Part shown: in pieces, positions 1 through 6,024 of the stretch
Numbering within the stretch: the first letter of the stretch is position 1
Layout: each line of letters begins with the position of its first letter
Source: CAIZQW01 sp964459675
GTDB lineage: Bacteria > Verrucomicrobiota > Kiritimatiellia > RFP12 > UBA1067
Direction of reading: 5' to 3'
Length of the DNA: 11,924 nucleotides
Assembly (NCBI GenBank): GCA_964459675.1
Contig: CAYWNP010000082.1
Span: 1 to 11,924 of the forward strand
Made by a program: the position numbers and the translations under genes
Notes under the pieces: generated by a model
What the model saw: only the letters and a program-made list of their open reading frames with translations
The model's database searches: none
What the model was told of the DNA's origin: nothing

Positions 1-12
1 TGAAACGTTTTG

Positions 13-85
13 TTCTTTGAATCTCTGTGTCTCAGCCTGCCGCGCCGTAGCGTATTCGCGAAGGCGGGTGCCCTCTGTGGTTAAA
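13..85 (+). repeat. 9-nt-period TCTTTGTG-type repeat, copy 1 (interrupted)
   Basis: TTCTTTGAATCTCTGTGTCTC (13-33) and CTCTGTGGTTAAA (73-85) read as the two ends of one repeat of the type seen intact at 132-163. The middle is occupied by the palindromic repeat at 34-72. The terminal GTGGTTAAA is shared with the copies at 132-163 and 3500-3534. Confidence 0.5.
34..72. repeat. Palindromic GTAG-cgtattcgcgaa-GGCGGG repeat, copy 1
   Basis: The core GTAGCGTATTCGCGAAGGCG (47-66) recurs at 11467-11487 with one inserted T. It ends in GGCGGGT in both places. CGCC (43-46) can pair with GGCG (63-66), and TTCGCGAA at the centre is itself palindromic. The element splits a copy of the 9-nt-period TTTGTG/CTCTGTG repeat and is bordered by CTC on both sides (31-33 and 73-75). 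It resembles a REP-type hairpin element; its mobility is inferred from this position only. Confidence 0.55.
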
Positions 86-131
86 ATCCACAAAATTATA
101 CGAAGAACCCGAATAATATATTCTAAAAAAA

Positions 132-163
132 TCTTTGTGCTCTTTGTGTTCTTTGTGGTTAAA
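132..163 (+). repeat. 9-nt-period TCTTTGTG repeat, copy 2
   Basis: Three consecutive 9-mers, TCTTTGTGC, TCTTTGTGT and TCTTTGTGG, are followed by TTAAA. The repeat ends 14 nt before the ybeY start codon, so it lies in or next to that gene's translation initiation region. Related copies lie at 3433-3470, 3500-3534, 9755-9786 and 9856-9887, all between genes. Confidence 0.75.
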
Positions 164-177
164 TACTCCACTACCTC

Positions 178-660
178 ATGACTCTCACCATACGTAATCA
201 TCAACGAACCTATCCCGTAGACGCCAAGGCATTGTCGGTCTTGGCGAATCAGCTTGCTACGCTCGCACAGAAACGGACGCCAGAGGAGCTGTGGCAGGAG
301 GTGACAATACACCTTCTAACCGACGAGACGATTGCGCCCATCAATCAGGCGATCATGCAGCACGAGGGGCCGACAGACGTCATCACCCAGCGTTATGACT
401 CCACGCCTGGGGAACCTGAAGGCTTGATCGGCGAACTCTTTATCAATGTCGAGCGCGCCTGCACGATTCCGCGTGCGAAAGGATGGACAAGACAGCAAGA
501 ACTCGCACTCTATTTAGCGCATGGCTTTGACCATTTGACCGGTGCGGATGATGCAACCCCTCGGCAACGGAGTGCCATGCGACGCCGTGAGCGACGCTGG
601 CTGGAAGTTACGCGGGATTATATTTCCGGGCTGCTCCGCGGCCGAACTTCCAAAACTTGA
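178..660 (+). CDS. ybeY: Endoribonuclease YbeY (rRNA maturation, UPF0054)
   Basis: YbeY is a single-domain zinc-dependent endoribonuclease of the cytoplasm that takes part in 16S rRNA 3'-end maturation and 70S quality control. The 160-residue length is typical. Family landmarks are EGPTDVI at residues 63-69, GELFIN at 85-90 and the metal motif HGFDHLTGADD at 115-125. Most family members have H-x3-H-x5-H as zinc ligands; here H115 and H119 are present but the third position (125) is Asp. A basic stretch, MRRRERR, follows. No Shine-Dalgarno sequence precedes the ATG; the next in-frame ATG would delete a third of the protein, so 178 is kept. The last 53 nt overlap the end of the convergent gene at 608-1873. 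The family call is secure; whether the altered ligand changes metal use is unknown. Confidence 0.9.
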   Translation: MTLTIRNHQRTYPVDAKALSVLANQLATLAQKRTPEELWQEVTIHLLTDETIAPINQAIMQHEGPTDVITQRYDSTPGEPEGLIGELFINVERACTIPRAKGWTRQQELALYLAHGFDHLTGADDATPRQRSAMRRRERRWLEVTRDYISGLLRGRTSKT

Positions 661-1873
661 TAAAGTCCGCTTTAAACTTTGTCATGTCCACACCTTGAAA
701 CGCCTTCTGTGTGGCAAGCGAACCATTCCCTGTTTCCACCAAGGTGGCTTGGTATGTTTCCAGAATTTTCGCGTAGGGCGTCAGCTTGCTCGACGGAACC
801 CCTTTGCGCAAGAAATAAACCAGCGCACAGGCAGTTGAGTAGTTCAGGGAGCGTTGCTCTTGACTCCCGCTGTAAAAAGACTGATAGGAACTGCCTATAA
901 CCTTTTCGAGGTTCTGGGCTGTCAACTCCAGGTGTTCCACCACAAATTTGATCCGAGATGACTCAGGAATGTCGAGCCCTTTGCCAGTTTGCAAAGGCTT
1001 GCTCTCCTCTAGAAAAGTCGCATGTCCTTCATTGAACCAAACGGCGTGATCCTTCATCCCGGAAGCGTAGAAGAGATATTGATGGAACGCTTCATGACGA
1101 ATNNNNNNNNNNNNNNNNNNNNNNNNNNNNNNNNNNNNNNNNNNNNNNNNNNNNNNNNNNNNNNNNNNNNNNNNNNNNNNNNNNNNNNNNNNNNNNNNNN
1201 NNGCAGTCAAAAAATTAGCTTCAAAATCTTTCCTGACTTTTGAAGGCGGCGTCTTGTCGGCAATCTTCAGAATCGCCGCGTACCACTCTGATTTCGTCGG
1301 GTTTCCATTGGGAAGACGCGTCTTAACACGGAAGAGATAGACGAGCGGACTCTGCTCAGAAGACATCTTCACAAAGAGGGCTTGTGCAAGTCCCATGCCG
1401 GAGACTTTAAGCGTTTCAAACTCAAGGGGGACCTCACCTGTAAAATCCTTAATCCAGGTGAGGAGGTCTTCGTTCTTTTCCGGATCAATTTGATTGGCCG
1501 GCTCAGCAAGCGCTTTTGCCACTTCCTCCCGAGGAATATGCTTCATGCGACCCGTATTAAACGCGGGCAACTTTTGAAGCACACGCCCGATGATGAATGT
1601 GTTTCCATTCTCATCGCACCACTGACCGGCATGCTGCGCGCCATACCACAGTTCGCGTCCATCAAAGAGATCTTTGCGGATCGTCTCTGTTCCTTGTTTA
1701 AAGGTGTAGGTGTAAACCTTGGGCTGGGCCAGTGGTTCTGGGTCCCCACCCCCGATCACCCGGCACTTGAGTCCCAAATTCGGATATTCTCGATCCGTCC
1801 GGAACGTCGGTGCCGCCAACAGTGCGGAGGTGAAAAGACAGAAGATATAAAAAGTTGAAAATGAAGCTTTCAT
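608..1873 (-). CDS. Secreted gluzincin-type metallopeptidase-like protein (DUF1570-like)
   Basis: The protein begins with a signal peptide (hydrophobic residues about 6-20, then LLAAPT), so it is probably exported. Its C-terminal half has HEAFH (apparent residues 260-264) followed by WFNEG with Glu at 282. This HExxH plus downstream Glu pattern is that of zinc metallopeptidases of the gluzincin type and resembles DUF1570 proteins. The N-terminal ~220 residues are not recognised. A 100-N gap (1103-1202) falls just before the HEAFH motif, so the true length is unknown, though the same frame is open on both sides. The ATG lies 2 nt after the stop of the beta-propeller gene, implying translational coupling and a shared transcript. 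The 3' end overlaps ybeY by 53 nt. The substrate is unknown. Confidence 0.7.
   Translation of the reverse strand: MKASFSTFYIFCLFTSALLAAPTFRTDREYPNLGLKCRVIGGGDPEPLAQPKVYTYTFKQGTETIRKDLFDGRELWYGAQHAGQWCDENGNTFIIGRVLQKLPAFNTGRMKHIPREEVAKALAEPANQIDPEKNEDLLTWIKDFTGEVPLEFETLKVSGMGLAQALFVKMSSEQSPLVYLFRVKTRLPNGNPTKSEWYAAILKIADKTPPSKVRKDFEANFLTXXXXXXXXXXXXXXXXXXXXXXXXXXXXXXXXXXIRHEAFHQYLFYASGMKDHAVWFNEGHATFLEESKPLQTGKGLDIPESSRIKFVVEHLELTAQNLEKVIGSSYQSFYSGSQEQRSLNYSTACALVYFLRKGVPSSKLTPYAKILETYQATLVETGNGSLATQKAFQGVDMTKFKADFIKFWKFGRGAARKYNPA
1103..1202. other. Assembly gap (100 N)
   Basis: A run of exactly 100 Ns is a conventional scaffold-gap placeholder. It lies inside the metallopeptidase-like gene at 608-1873. 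No repeat is visible on either side, so low coverage or scaffolding may be the cause. Confidence 0.97.
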
Positions 1874-1875
1874 TG

Positions 1876-2778
1876 CTACCGCAACGGATTAAAGTCGCCA
1901 TCCAACTTCTGTACCGCCATCATGCTTGAATCCTTAAATTCAGGAGAGACATACGTCCAGACACACTTCTTGTCACGGGTGATCTCGAACATGCCGACCC
2001 CTGTTTTAGCCTTCTTGTCGTATGCCGAGTAGTTGCCGATGATCATGTTGCCACTCTTCAGTACATGCATGCCTGTCATGTTGCGAATATTCAAATCCGG
2101 CAAATCCGTGGCCTTGAACTCCCAGACGACTTCGCCCTTCGGGGTCACCTCCTGAACTTGATTCAGCGAGGAGATCATCGTATTCTTGTTGGGAAGACGA
2201 ACCGCAGCAAAGGCAATCCCTTTGCATTGATATTCAAAAACGACTGTTCCGTCTGGTGTATACTCGCGGACAACTCCATCCCCCGAGTGACAGACCAGAT
2301 AATGACCATTCTCCAGTTTGCGGCACATCCGCATGACATGATGCGGATTCTTCTTAACTTGTGGTTTGATTTTGAGGGTGAAGGCGACCTTGCCCGCCTT
2401 GTCTACCTCTGTCACCTGCTCATTACCATTTTCGCCAACAACGGTATTTCCATTGGCAAGACGCTGACAGGACATCGCACCGTCAGCACGCTTGCAGTCT
2501 GGCTTGTACTCCCAGACAATCTTCCCCTCTTTATCCACTTCGGTGACCTTGCCATCTGCAAAAAGAATATTTCCATTTTCCAGATACCAAGCATCTGTAT
2601 TGTTGCCGGTTTTGGCCGTACGGACTACAGTACCGTCTTTTTCATAGAGGCAGACACGTCCGCTCCCCAGGGCTAACACCTGATGCTCTAACGAGCCAAC
2701 CACGCCATCGGCAGGTTGTGACCAAGAGGTTGAAGCAAGAATCGAAGCAAAGATTAATGAGAAATGAATGCGTTTCAT
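1876..2778 (-). CDS. Exported beta-propeller protein (PQQ/arylsulfotransferase-like repeats)
   Basis: The 300-residue protein has a signal peptide (MKRIHFSLIFASILASTSWS, residues 1-20) and then at least five blade-like repeats of about 40 residues. Each repeat follows the pattern LxNGNxL...VxEVDxxGKVVWEY; clear examples are ENGNILFADG, ANGNTVVGENG, ENGHYLVCHSG and KSGNMIIGNYS, each followed by a strand with a W/F-aromatic pair. This is typical of PQQ-like or arylsulfotransferase-like propellers, many of which bind ligands or act as scaffolds outside the cytoplasm. No catalytic residue identifies an enzyme. AAAGGA lies 6 nt before the ATG (2785-2790). The stop is 2 nt before the metallopeptidase-like gene, suggesting one transcript and perhaps a joint role at the cell surface. 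Function is not assigned. Confidence 0.75.
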   Translation of the reverse strand: MKRIHFSLIFASILASTSWSQPADGVVGSLEHQVLALGSGRVCLYEKDGTVVRTAKTGNNTDAWYLENGNILFADGKVTEVDKEGKIVWEYKPDCKRADGAMSCQRLANGNTVVGENGNEQVTEVDKAGKVAFTLKIKPQVKKNPHHVMRMCRKLENGHYLVCHSGDGVVREYTPDGTVVFEYQCKGIAFAAVRLPNKNTMISSLNQVQEVTPKGEVVWEFKATDLPDLNIRNMTGMHVLKSGNMIIGNYSAYDKKAKTGVGMFEITRDKKCVWTYVSPEFKDSSMMAVQKLDGDFNPLR

Positions 2779-2809
2779 GATTTTTCCTTTAGTTTAACTT
2801 TTTTAGCAT

Positions 2810-2835
2810 CCGAAAAGCGCGAAAGGCACGAATAA
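2810..2835 (-). repeat. Degenerate 9-nt-period repeat fragment
   Basis: On the minus strand TTCGTGCCTTTCGCGCTTTTCG has the same roughly 9-nt TTCGTG/TTTCGCG beat as the other intergenic repeats in the window, but with CG in place of TG. It lies in the leader of the propeller gene. Its assignment to the same family is tentative. Confidence 0.35.
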
Positions 2836-2867
2836 ACAACTTGAGATGAATAATGGAATGGTTAAAA

Positions 2868-2876
2868 ATTCTATCA
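2868..2876 (-). promoter_or_regulatory. Candidate extended -10 element for the propeller/peptidase unit
   Basis: On the minus strand TGATAGAAT matches an extended -10 (TGn then TAGAAT). It lies 90 nt before the ATG of the gene at 1876-2778, in an otherwise gene-free stretch, with no convincing -35. This is a weak pattern match only. Confidence 0.25.
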
Positions 2877-2905
2877 CACCAAACCCTTGGCTGGCCATCA
2901 TAAAC

Positions 2906-2940
2906 AAAAAAAACCTGTCGCATCGCTGCGACAGGTTTTT
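2906..2940 (-). terminator. Rho-independent terminator of the RRM gene
   Basis: CCTGTCGCA (2914-2922) and TGCGACAGG (2927-2935) form a perfect 9-bp stem with a TCGC loop. On the minus strand the stem is followed by eight Ts (complement of 2906-2913). It starts 24 nt after the RRM gene's stop codon. Ts also follow on the plus strand, so it may work in both directions. Confidence 0.9.
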
Positions 2941-2963
2941 GCATTTATAAGCGAGAGCCGGTA

Positions 2964-3248
2964 CTACCAGCGTCCGCCTCCTCCGCCGCCGCCACGCTCT
3001 TCGCGGGGCTTAGGTTGGGATTCGTTCACGCGCAGTGGGCGACCGTTCATGTCAGCGCCGTTTGTACCGGCGATGGCCTTTTCAGCCTCCGCACGATCAG
3101 GCATCTCGACAAATCCGAAACCCTTGGCGCGACCCGTTGCGCGGTCAGCGACCACGCGTGCGGATGCGACGGTTCCATATTTCGAGAAGAGCTGCTGCAG
3201 ATCACTGTCTGAAGCGTCGTAAGGCAGATTGCCAACGTAGATATCCAT
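2964..3248 (-). CDS. Small RRM-domain RNA-binding protein with glycine-rich tail
   Basis: This 94-residue protein is one RNA-recognition motif plus a short tail. RNP2 is IYVGNL (residues 3-8) and RNP1 is KGFGFVEM (42-49), both with the expected aromatic RNA-binding residues. The C-terminal tail is PREERGGGGGGGRW. This architecture matches the bacterial Rbp-type proteins (best known from cyanobacteria), often cold-responsive single-stranded RNA binders in the cytoplasm. AAGG lies 9 nt before the ATG. The gene is monocistronic: it has its own terminator (2906-2940) and a structured leader of more than 100 nt (3275-3350) that suggests post-transcriptional control. The direct RNA targets are unknown. 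Confidence 0.92.
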   Translation of the reverse strand: MDIYVGNLPYDASDSDLQQLFSKYGTVASARVVADRATGRAKGFGFVEMPDRAEAEKAIAGTNGADMNGRPLRVNESQPKPREERGGGGGGGRW

Positions 3249-3274
3249 AGTGTGTAACCTTAATCTTGTGTCAT

Positions 3275-3350
3275 ATAACTGAGTTATGCGGAGTCCTCCA
3301 CCATAACACGAGATAGGAAGCCCGGATACGCTACTACTGATGTAGTCGCG
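3275..3350 (-). promoter_or_regulatory. Structured 5' leader of the RRM gene with competing hairpins
   Basis: Read on the minus strand, the leader holds three possible structures. First, CGC/GCG plus ACTAC/GTAGT around an ATCA loop (3329-3350). Second, GTTATG (3302-3307) pairing with CATAAC (3283-3288), with GGA/TCC inside. Third, ATAACTCAGTTAT (3275-3287), which reuses the CATAAC strand and so competes with the second. The AU-rich hairpins end about 27 nt from the start codon. A switch or thermosensor is inference; the complementarities are seen directly. A TTGACA-like -35 (complement of 3380-3385) lies upstream without a good -10. Confidence 0.4.
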
Positions 3351-3432
3351 TCATGTACTTTGAGGCTTTGAGACCCGAATGTCAATCACCAATTTAATTT
3401 ATTTTTTTGCCGCATGCAATTCTGAGCCAATA

Positions 3433-3470
3433 TTAACCGCAAAGAACGCAGAGAACTCAAAGAAAAGAGA
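3433..3470 (-). repeat. 9-nt-period repeat, copy 3 (inverted partner of copy 4)
   Basis: TTAACCGCAAAGAACGCAGA begins this copy, followed by GAACTCAAAG. It is the reverse-complement orientation of the TCTTTGTG family and faces the copy at 3500-3534 across about 30 nt, so the two could fold back on each other. Confidence 0.65.
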
Positions 3471-3499
3471 TAAGCCCCAATGAAAAGCATTTAGAATTT

Positions 3500-3534
3500 G
3501 ATCTTTGCGATCTTTGTGTTCTTTGTGGTTAAAA
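3500..3534 (+). repeat. 9-nt-period repeat, copy 4
   Basis: GATCTTTGC, GATCTTTGT and GTTCTTTGT, then GGTTAAAA, follow the same 9-nt beat and ending as the copy at 132-163. It lies in the 336-nt gene-free stretch 3249-3584, between the RRM leader and the end of the cobalamin operon. That stretch holds nothing else apart from the RRM leader and a weak terminator. Confidence 0.7.
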
Positions 3535-3556
3535 TAAATCACCTGAAAGACAGGCG
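3531..3556 (-). terminator. Possible terminator of the cobalamin operon
   Basis: On the minus strand CGCCTG (3551-3556) pairs with CAGGTG (3540-3545) with one G-U pair around a TCTTT loop. ATTTATTTT follows. It lies 28 nt after the cbiA stop codon. The stem is short, so termination may be weak. Confidence 0.4.
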
Positions 3557-3584
3557 GAACAAAGTTTACAAAGCACCAAGCAGG

Positions 3585-5006
3585 TTATATCTTTGCTCGA
3601 TTCGCAGATGCTTGAATACAGAGGTCAACAAAGTGCTCCAAGGCCTCTGGCTGACTCGCGAGATGGAGATGGACAAAACTGGCCAAGATCCGGCTGTTTG
3701 AAGATTGAAATCCCTCGTCTGTTTCAGGCTGGCCATTCTGCCGCCGACGCGCGTAAACCGTACTCCAGCCTGAAGATTCAGCCTGCGATGGATCAGACAG
3801 GAGCTTACCATAATGAAACTCGTGGCCCCTCAAAATAGTCCCTGCCTTGCCCCAGAGCGAGTCCGCCTTCAGTGTGACCTCCACATAGCCGAGCCGTACC
3901 CGTTGATCCGTCATCACGGTCTTTGCAGGCACGAGTCCTGCCAAGGGGAAATCAACCCCTTCGCGCGTGAGGATGGATTGCGTCAACGTGATCAGTCCAC
4001 CACATTCCGCATAGATCACACCCCCGCGCGCTCCAAAGGCTCGAATCGACTCCAGCATCGCTGTATTTTCAGAGAGCGTCTTGGCAAACACCTCTGGATA
4101 ACCGCCCCCTAGATAGAGAGCATCCGCCTCGGCAGGCAATGTGGAGTCGTGAAGCGGCGAGAAAAAGAGAATCCGTGCTCCGCGTGCTTTCAGCTCATCC
4201 AACAGATCCGGATAATAAAAATGAAAGGCCTCATCTCTCGCCACCGCTAAATTAAAACTTTGGACGGAATTTACACGCACGGATGAAGAGGAGGGATTCG
4301 GAACAGCCTCTCGCCCCTTTTCCGCACACTGGAGAAGCGCGTCGACATCCAGATAGGCTTCAGCAGCCTTTTCAAAGGCGTTCAACGTTTCCGGTGTACA
4401 GGTCGTCGCGCTAGCGGTCACCAATCCCAGGTGCCTGCTGCGCAATTCAGGGAACCCCATGCGCGGGACAGCCCCGACAAGAGGCGGCAACTGAGCGGCA
4501 CTAAGTGCTTCTGCAAGCAACGCGCGATGCGTTTCGCTTCCACACTGATTGGCGATAACGCCCGCAATCTGCACGCCAGGCGCGAAATGTGAAAAGCCGG
4601 ACACCACGGGCGCAATACTGCGTCCCATGCCATGCGCATTGACCGTCAGAATAACAGGCGCCTTGAGCCACGCGGCGATTTCAGCGCTGCTACCGGACAA
4701 GCCTGATGACTCCGCACCGTCAAAGAGTCCCATCACACCTTCAATCACCGCAATGTCAGCATCCGCCGTCACGCGCTGAAAAAGTGCTTCCACATATTCG
4801 CGGCCGCACATCCAGCCATCCAGATTATAGCAGGGACGCCCTGATGCCAGGGCCAGCCAGCTTGGATCAAGGTAGTCAGGGCCGACTTTGAAAGTTTGCA
4901 CCTTCAGTCCGCGACTCCGCAAGGCAGCGACAAGCCCAAGCGTCAGCGTTGTTTTTCCGCTGCCACTCTGCACCCCGGCAATCATCAGTCTAGGTTTTTG
5001 ACTCAA
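3585..5006 (-). CDS. cbiA: Cobyrinate a,c-diamide synthase (CbiA/CobB)
   Basis: This cytoplasmic enzyme uses ATP and glutamine to amidate the a and c side chains of cobyrinate, an early amidation in corrin assembly. The 473 residues cover both domains. The N-terminal synthetase domain has a P-loop, GVQSGSGKTT (11-20), then KVGPDYLDP (40-48) and VIEGVMGLFDG (87-97). The C-terminal glutamine amidotransferase domain has LGGGYPE (299-305), nucleophile Cys335 in YAECGG and SFVHLHLAS with candidate catalytic His446. The start is a TTG: no ATG is available, and AGGG (5014-5017) lies 7 nt before it. It begins 12 nt after cbiB and is the last gene of the cobQ-cbiB-cbiA run. Whether the substrate is cobyrinate or hydrogenobyrinate cannot be told from sequence alone; the cbi-type name is chosen because the setting looks anaerobic. 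Confidence 0.95.
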   Translation of the reverse strand: MSQKPRLMIAGVQSGSGKTTLTLGLVAALRSRGLKVQTFKVGPDYLDPSWLALASGRPCYNLDGWMCGREYVEALFQRVTADADIAVIEGVMGLFDGAESSGLSGSSAEIAAWLKAPVILTVNAHGMGRSIAPVVSGFSHFAPGVQIAGVIANQCGSETHRALLAEALSAAQLPPLVGAVPRMGFPELRSRHLGLVTASATTCTPETLNAFEKAAEAYLDVDALLQCAEKGREAVPNPSSSSVRVNSVQSFNLAVARDEAFHFYYPDLLDELKARGARILFFSPLHDSTLPAEADALYLGGGYPEVFAKTLSENTAMLESIRAFGARGGVIYAECGGLITLTQSILTREGVDFPLAGLVPAKTVMTDQRVRLGYVEVTLKADSLWGKAGTILRGHEFHYGKLLSDPSQAESSGWSTVYARRRQNGQPETDEGFQSSNSRILASFVHLHLASQPEALEHFVDLCIQASANRAKI

Positions 5007-5018
5007 TCGAATACCCTG

Positions 5019-6020
5019 TTATAAAGTTGATATGACTTGGAAAAGAAAATACCCAGCATCAAAGGCGAAGGCTGCCATCAAAGTAAAGACGAATAAGAGA
5101 ATATTCGCCTTTACAATGTGTTTGCGTTCCAACGGCTGGAGCGGCTCACCCAGAAACGGCGTGGCGGATGGAATGCCTTTACGGAAAAGAGGACCGCCCA
5201 ACTGCACGCCTAACGCGCCGGCAAAGGCCGCCTCAGGAAAACCGGAATTAGGACTGGCATGTTTGCGATGATCCCGCCAGCAGATCCGCAAGGCCCCAGA
5301 CGGCGATGCATCCATGAAGATCGCCGCAAGGGGAATGAGAAGCAGACTTAACCGCGCAGGAATAAAATTCGCCAGATCATCAATCTTGGCAGAGGCCCAG
5401 CCAAAATTAATATACTGTTCATTCTTGTAGCCAAAGGTGGAGTCCAGCGTACTGATTGCCTTATAGGTCATCGCCCCTACTGGACCTAACAAAAACGCAT
5501 AGAAGAGTGGCGCAACCACACCATCAACCGAATTCTCAGCTACACTCTCCACTGTTGCACGTACAACACCTTGTTCATCCAGCGCTTCCGTATCACGTCC
5601 GACCACCTTCGCAACTTGCCGGCGTGCCAAAGGAATGTCTCCCGCCTTCAAGGCCTTGTAGACCGCCATGCTGTGCGAGGCTAATCCGCGGGCGGCAAAG
5701 GTCGTATAGAGCATGAGTATGGCAGTCAGATCACCGACGATGGGATGAATCTTCTCTGCACCTAAGAGAAGACCAATCGAGAGAAGCGCGGTTCCACCGA
5801 TGATCAGAGCAGCCGCGACGATGCCTGCCATTTTCGGATTAGCGATCCTTTTGCGCAGGGGTTTCTCAAGGGCCATGGCCGCACGCCCGATGAACTGAAC
5901 AGGATGGGGTAGCCAACGGGGATCCCCCACGATAAAATCAAGGAGCAACGCAGCAAAGATCCACTTCACCAGGTTACTGATGAGCAAAAGATCTTCAAAA
6001 ACAAAAACATGACCATCCAT
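5019..6020 (-). CDS. cbiB: Adenosylcobinamide-phosphate synthase (CbiB/CobD-type)
   Basis: This integral membrane protein joins adenosylcobyric acid to aminopropanol phosphate, the product of the CobC/CobD-like enzyme encoded upstream. At 333 residues it is close to family length. Conserved blocks are LDFIVGDPRWLPHPVQFIGR (27-46), VGRDT (140-144), ESVAENSVDGVVAPLFYA (158-175), STLDSTFGYKNEQY (190-203) and HASPNSGFPEAAFAGALGVQ (254-273). Hydrophobic segments near 20-30, 65-87, 98-110, 224-236 and 306-330 fit a multi-pass protein. AGG, overlapping the end of cobQ, lies 7 nt before the ATG, and the start is 4 nt after the cobQ stop, so the two are probably coupled. A slightly later start is possible because the first ~17 residues exceed the usual N terminus. 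Confidence 0.95.
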   Translation of the reverse strand: MDGHVFVFEDLLLISNLVKWIFAALLLDFIVGDPRWLPHPVQFIGRAAMALEKPLRKRIANPKMAGIVAAALIIGGTALLSIGLLLGAEKIHPIVGDLTAILMLYTTFAARGLASHSMAVYKALKAGDIPLARRQVAKVVGRDTEALDEQGVVRATVESVAENSVDGVVAPLFYAFLLGPVGAMTYKAISTLDSTFGYKNEQYINFGWASAKIDDLANFIPARLSLLLIPLAAIFMDASPSGALRICWRDHRKHASPNSGFPEAAFAGALGVQLGGPLFRKGIPSATPFLGEPLQPLERKHIVKANILLFVFTLMAAFAFDAGYFLFQVISTL

Positions 6021-6024
6021 AAAA

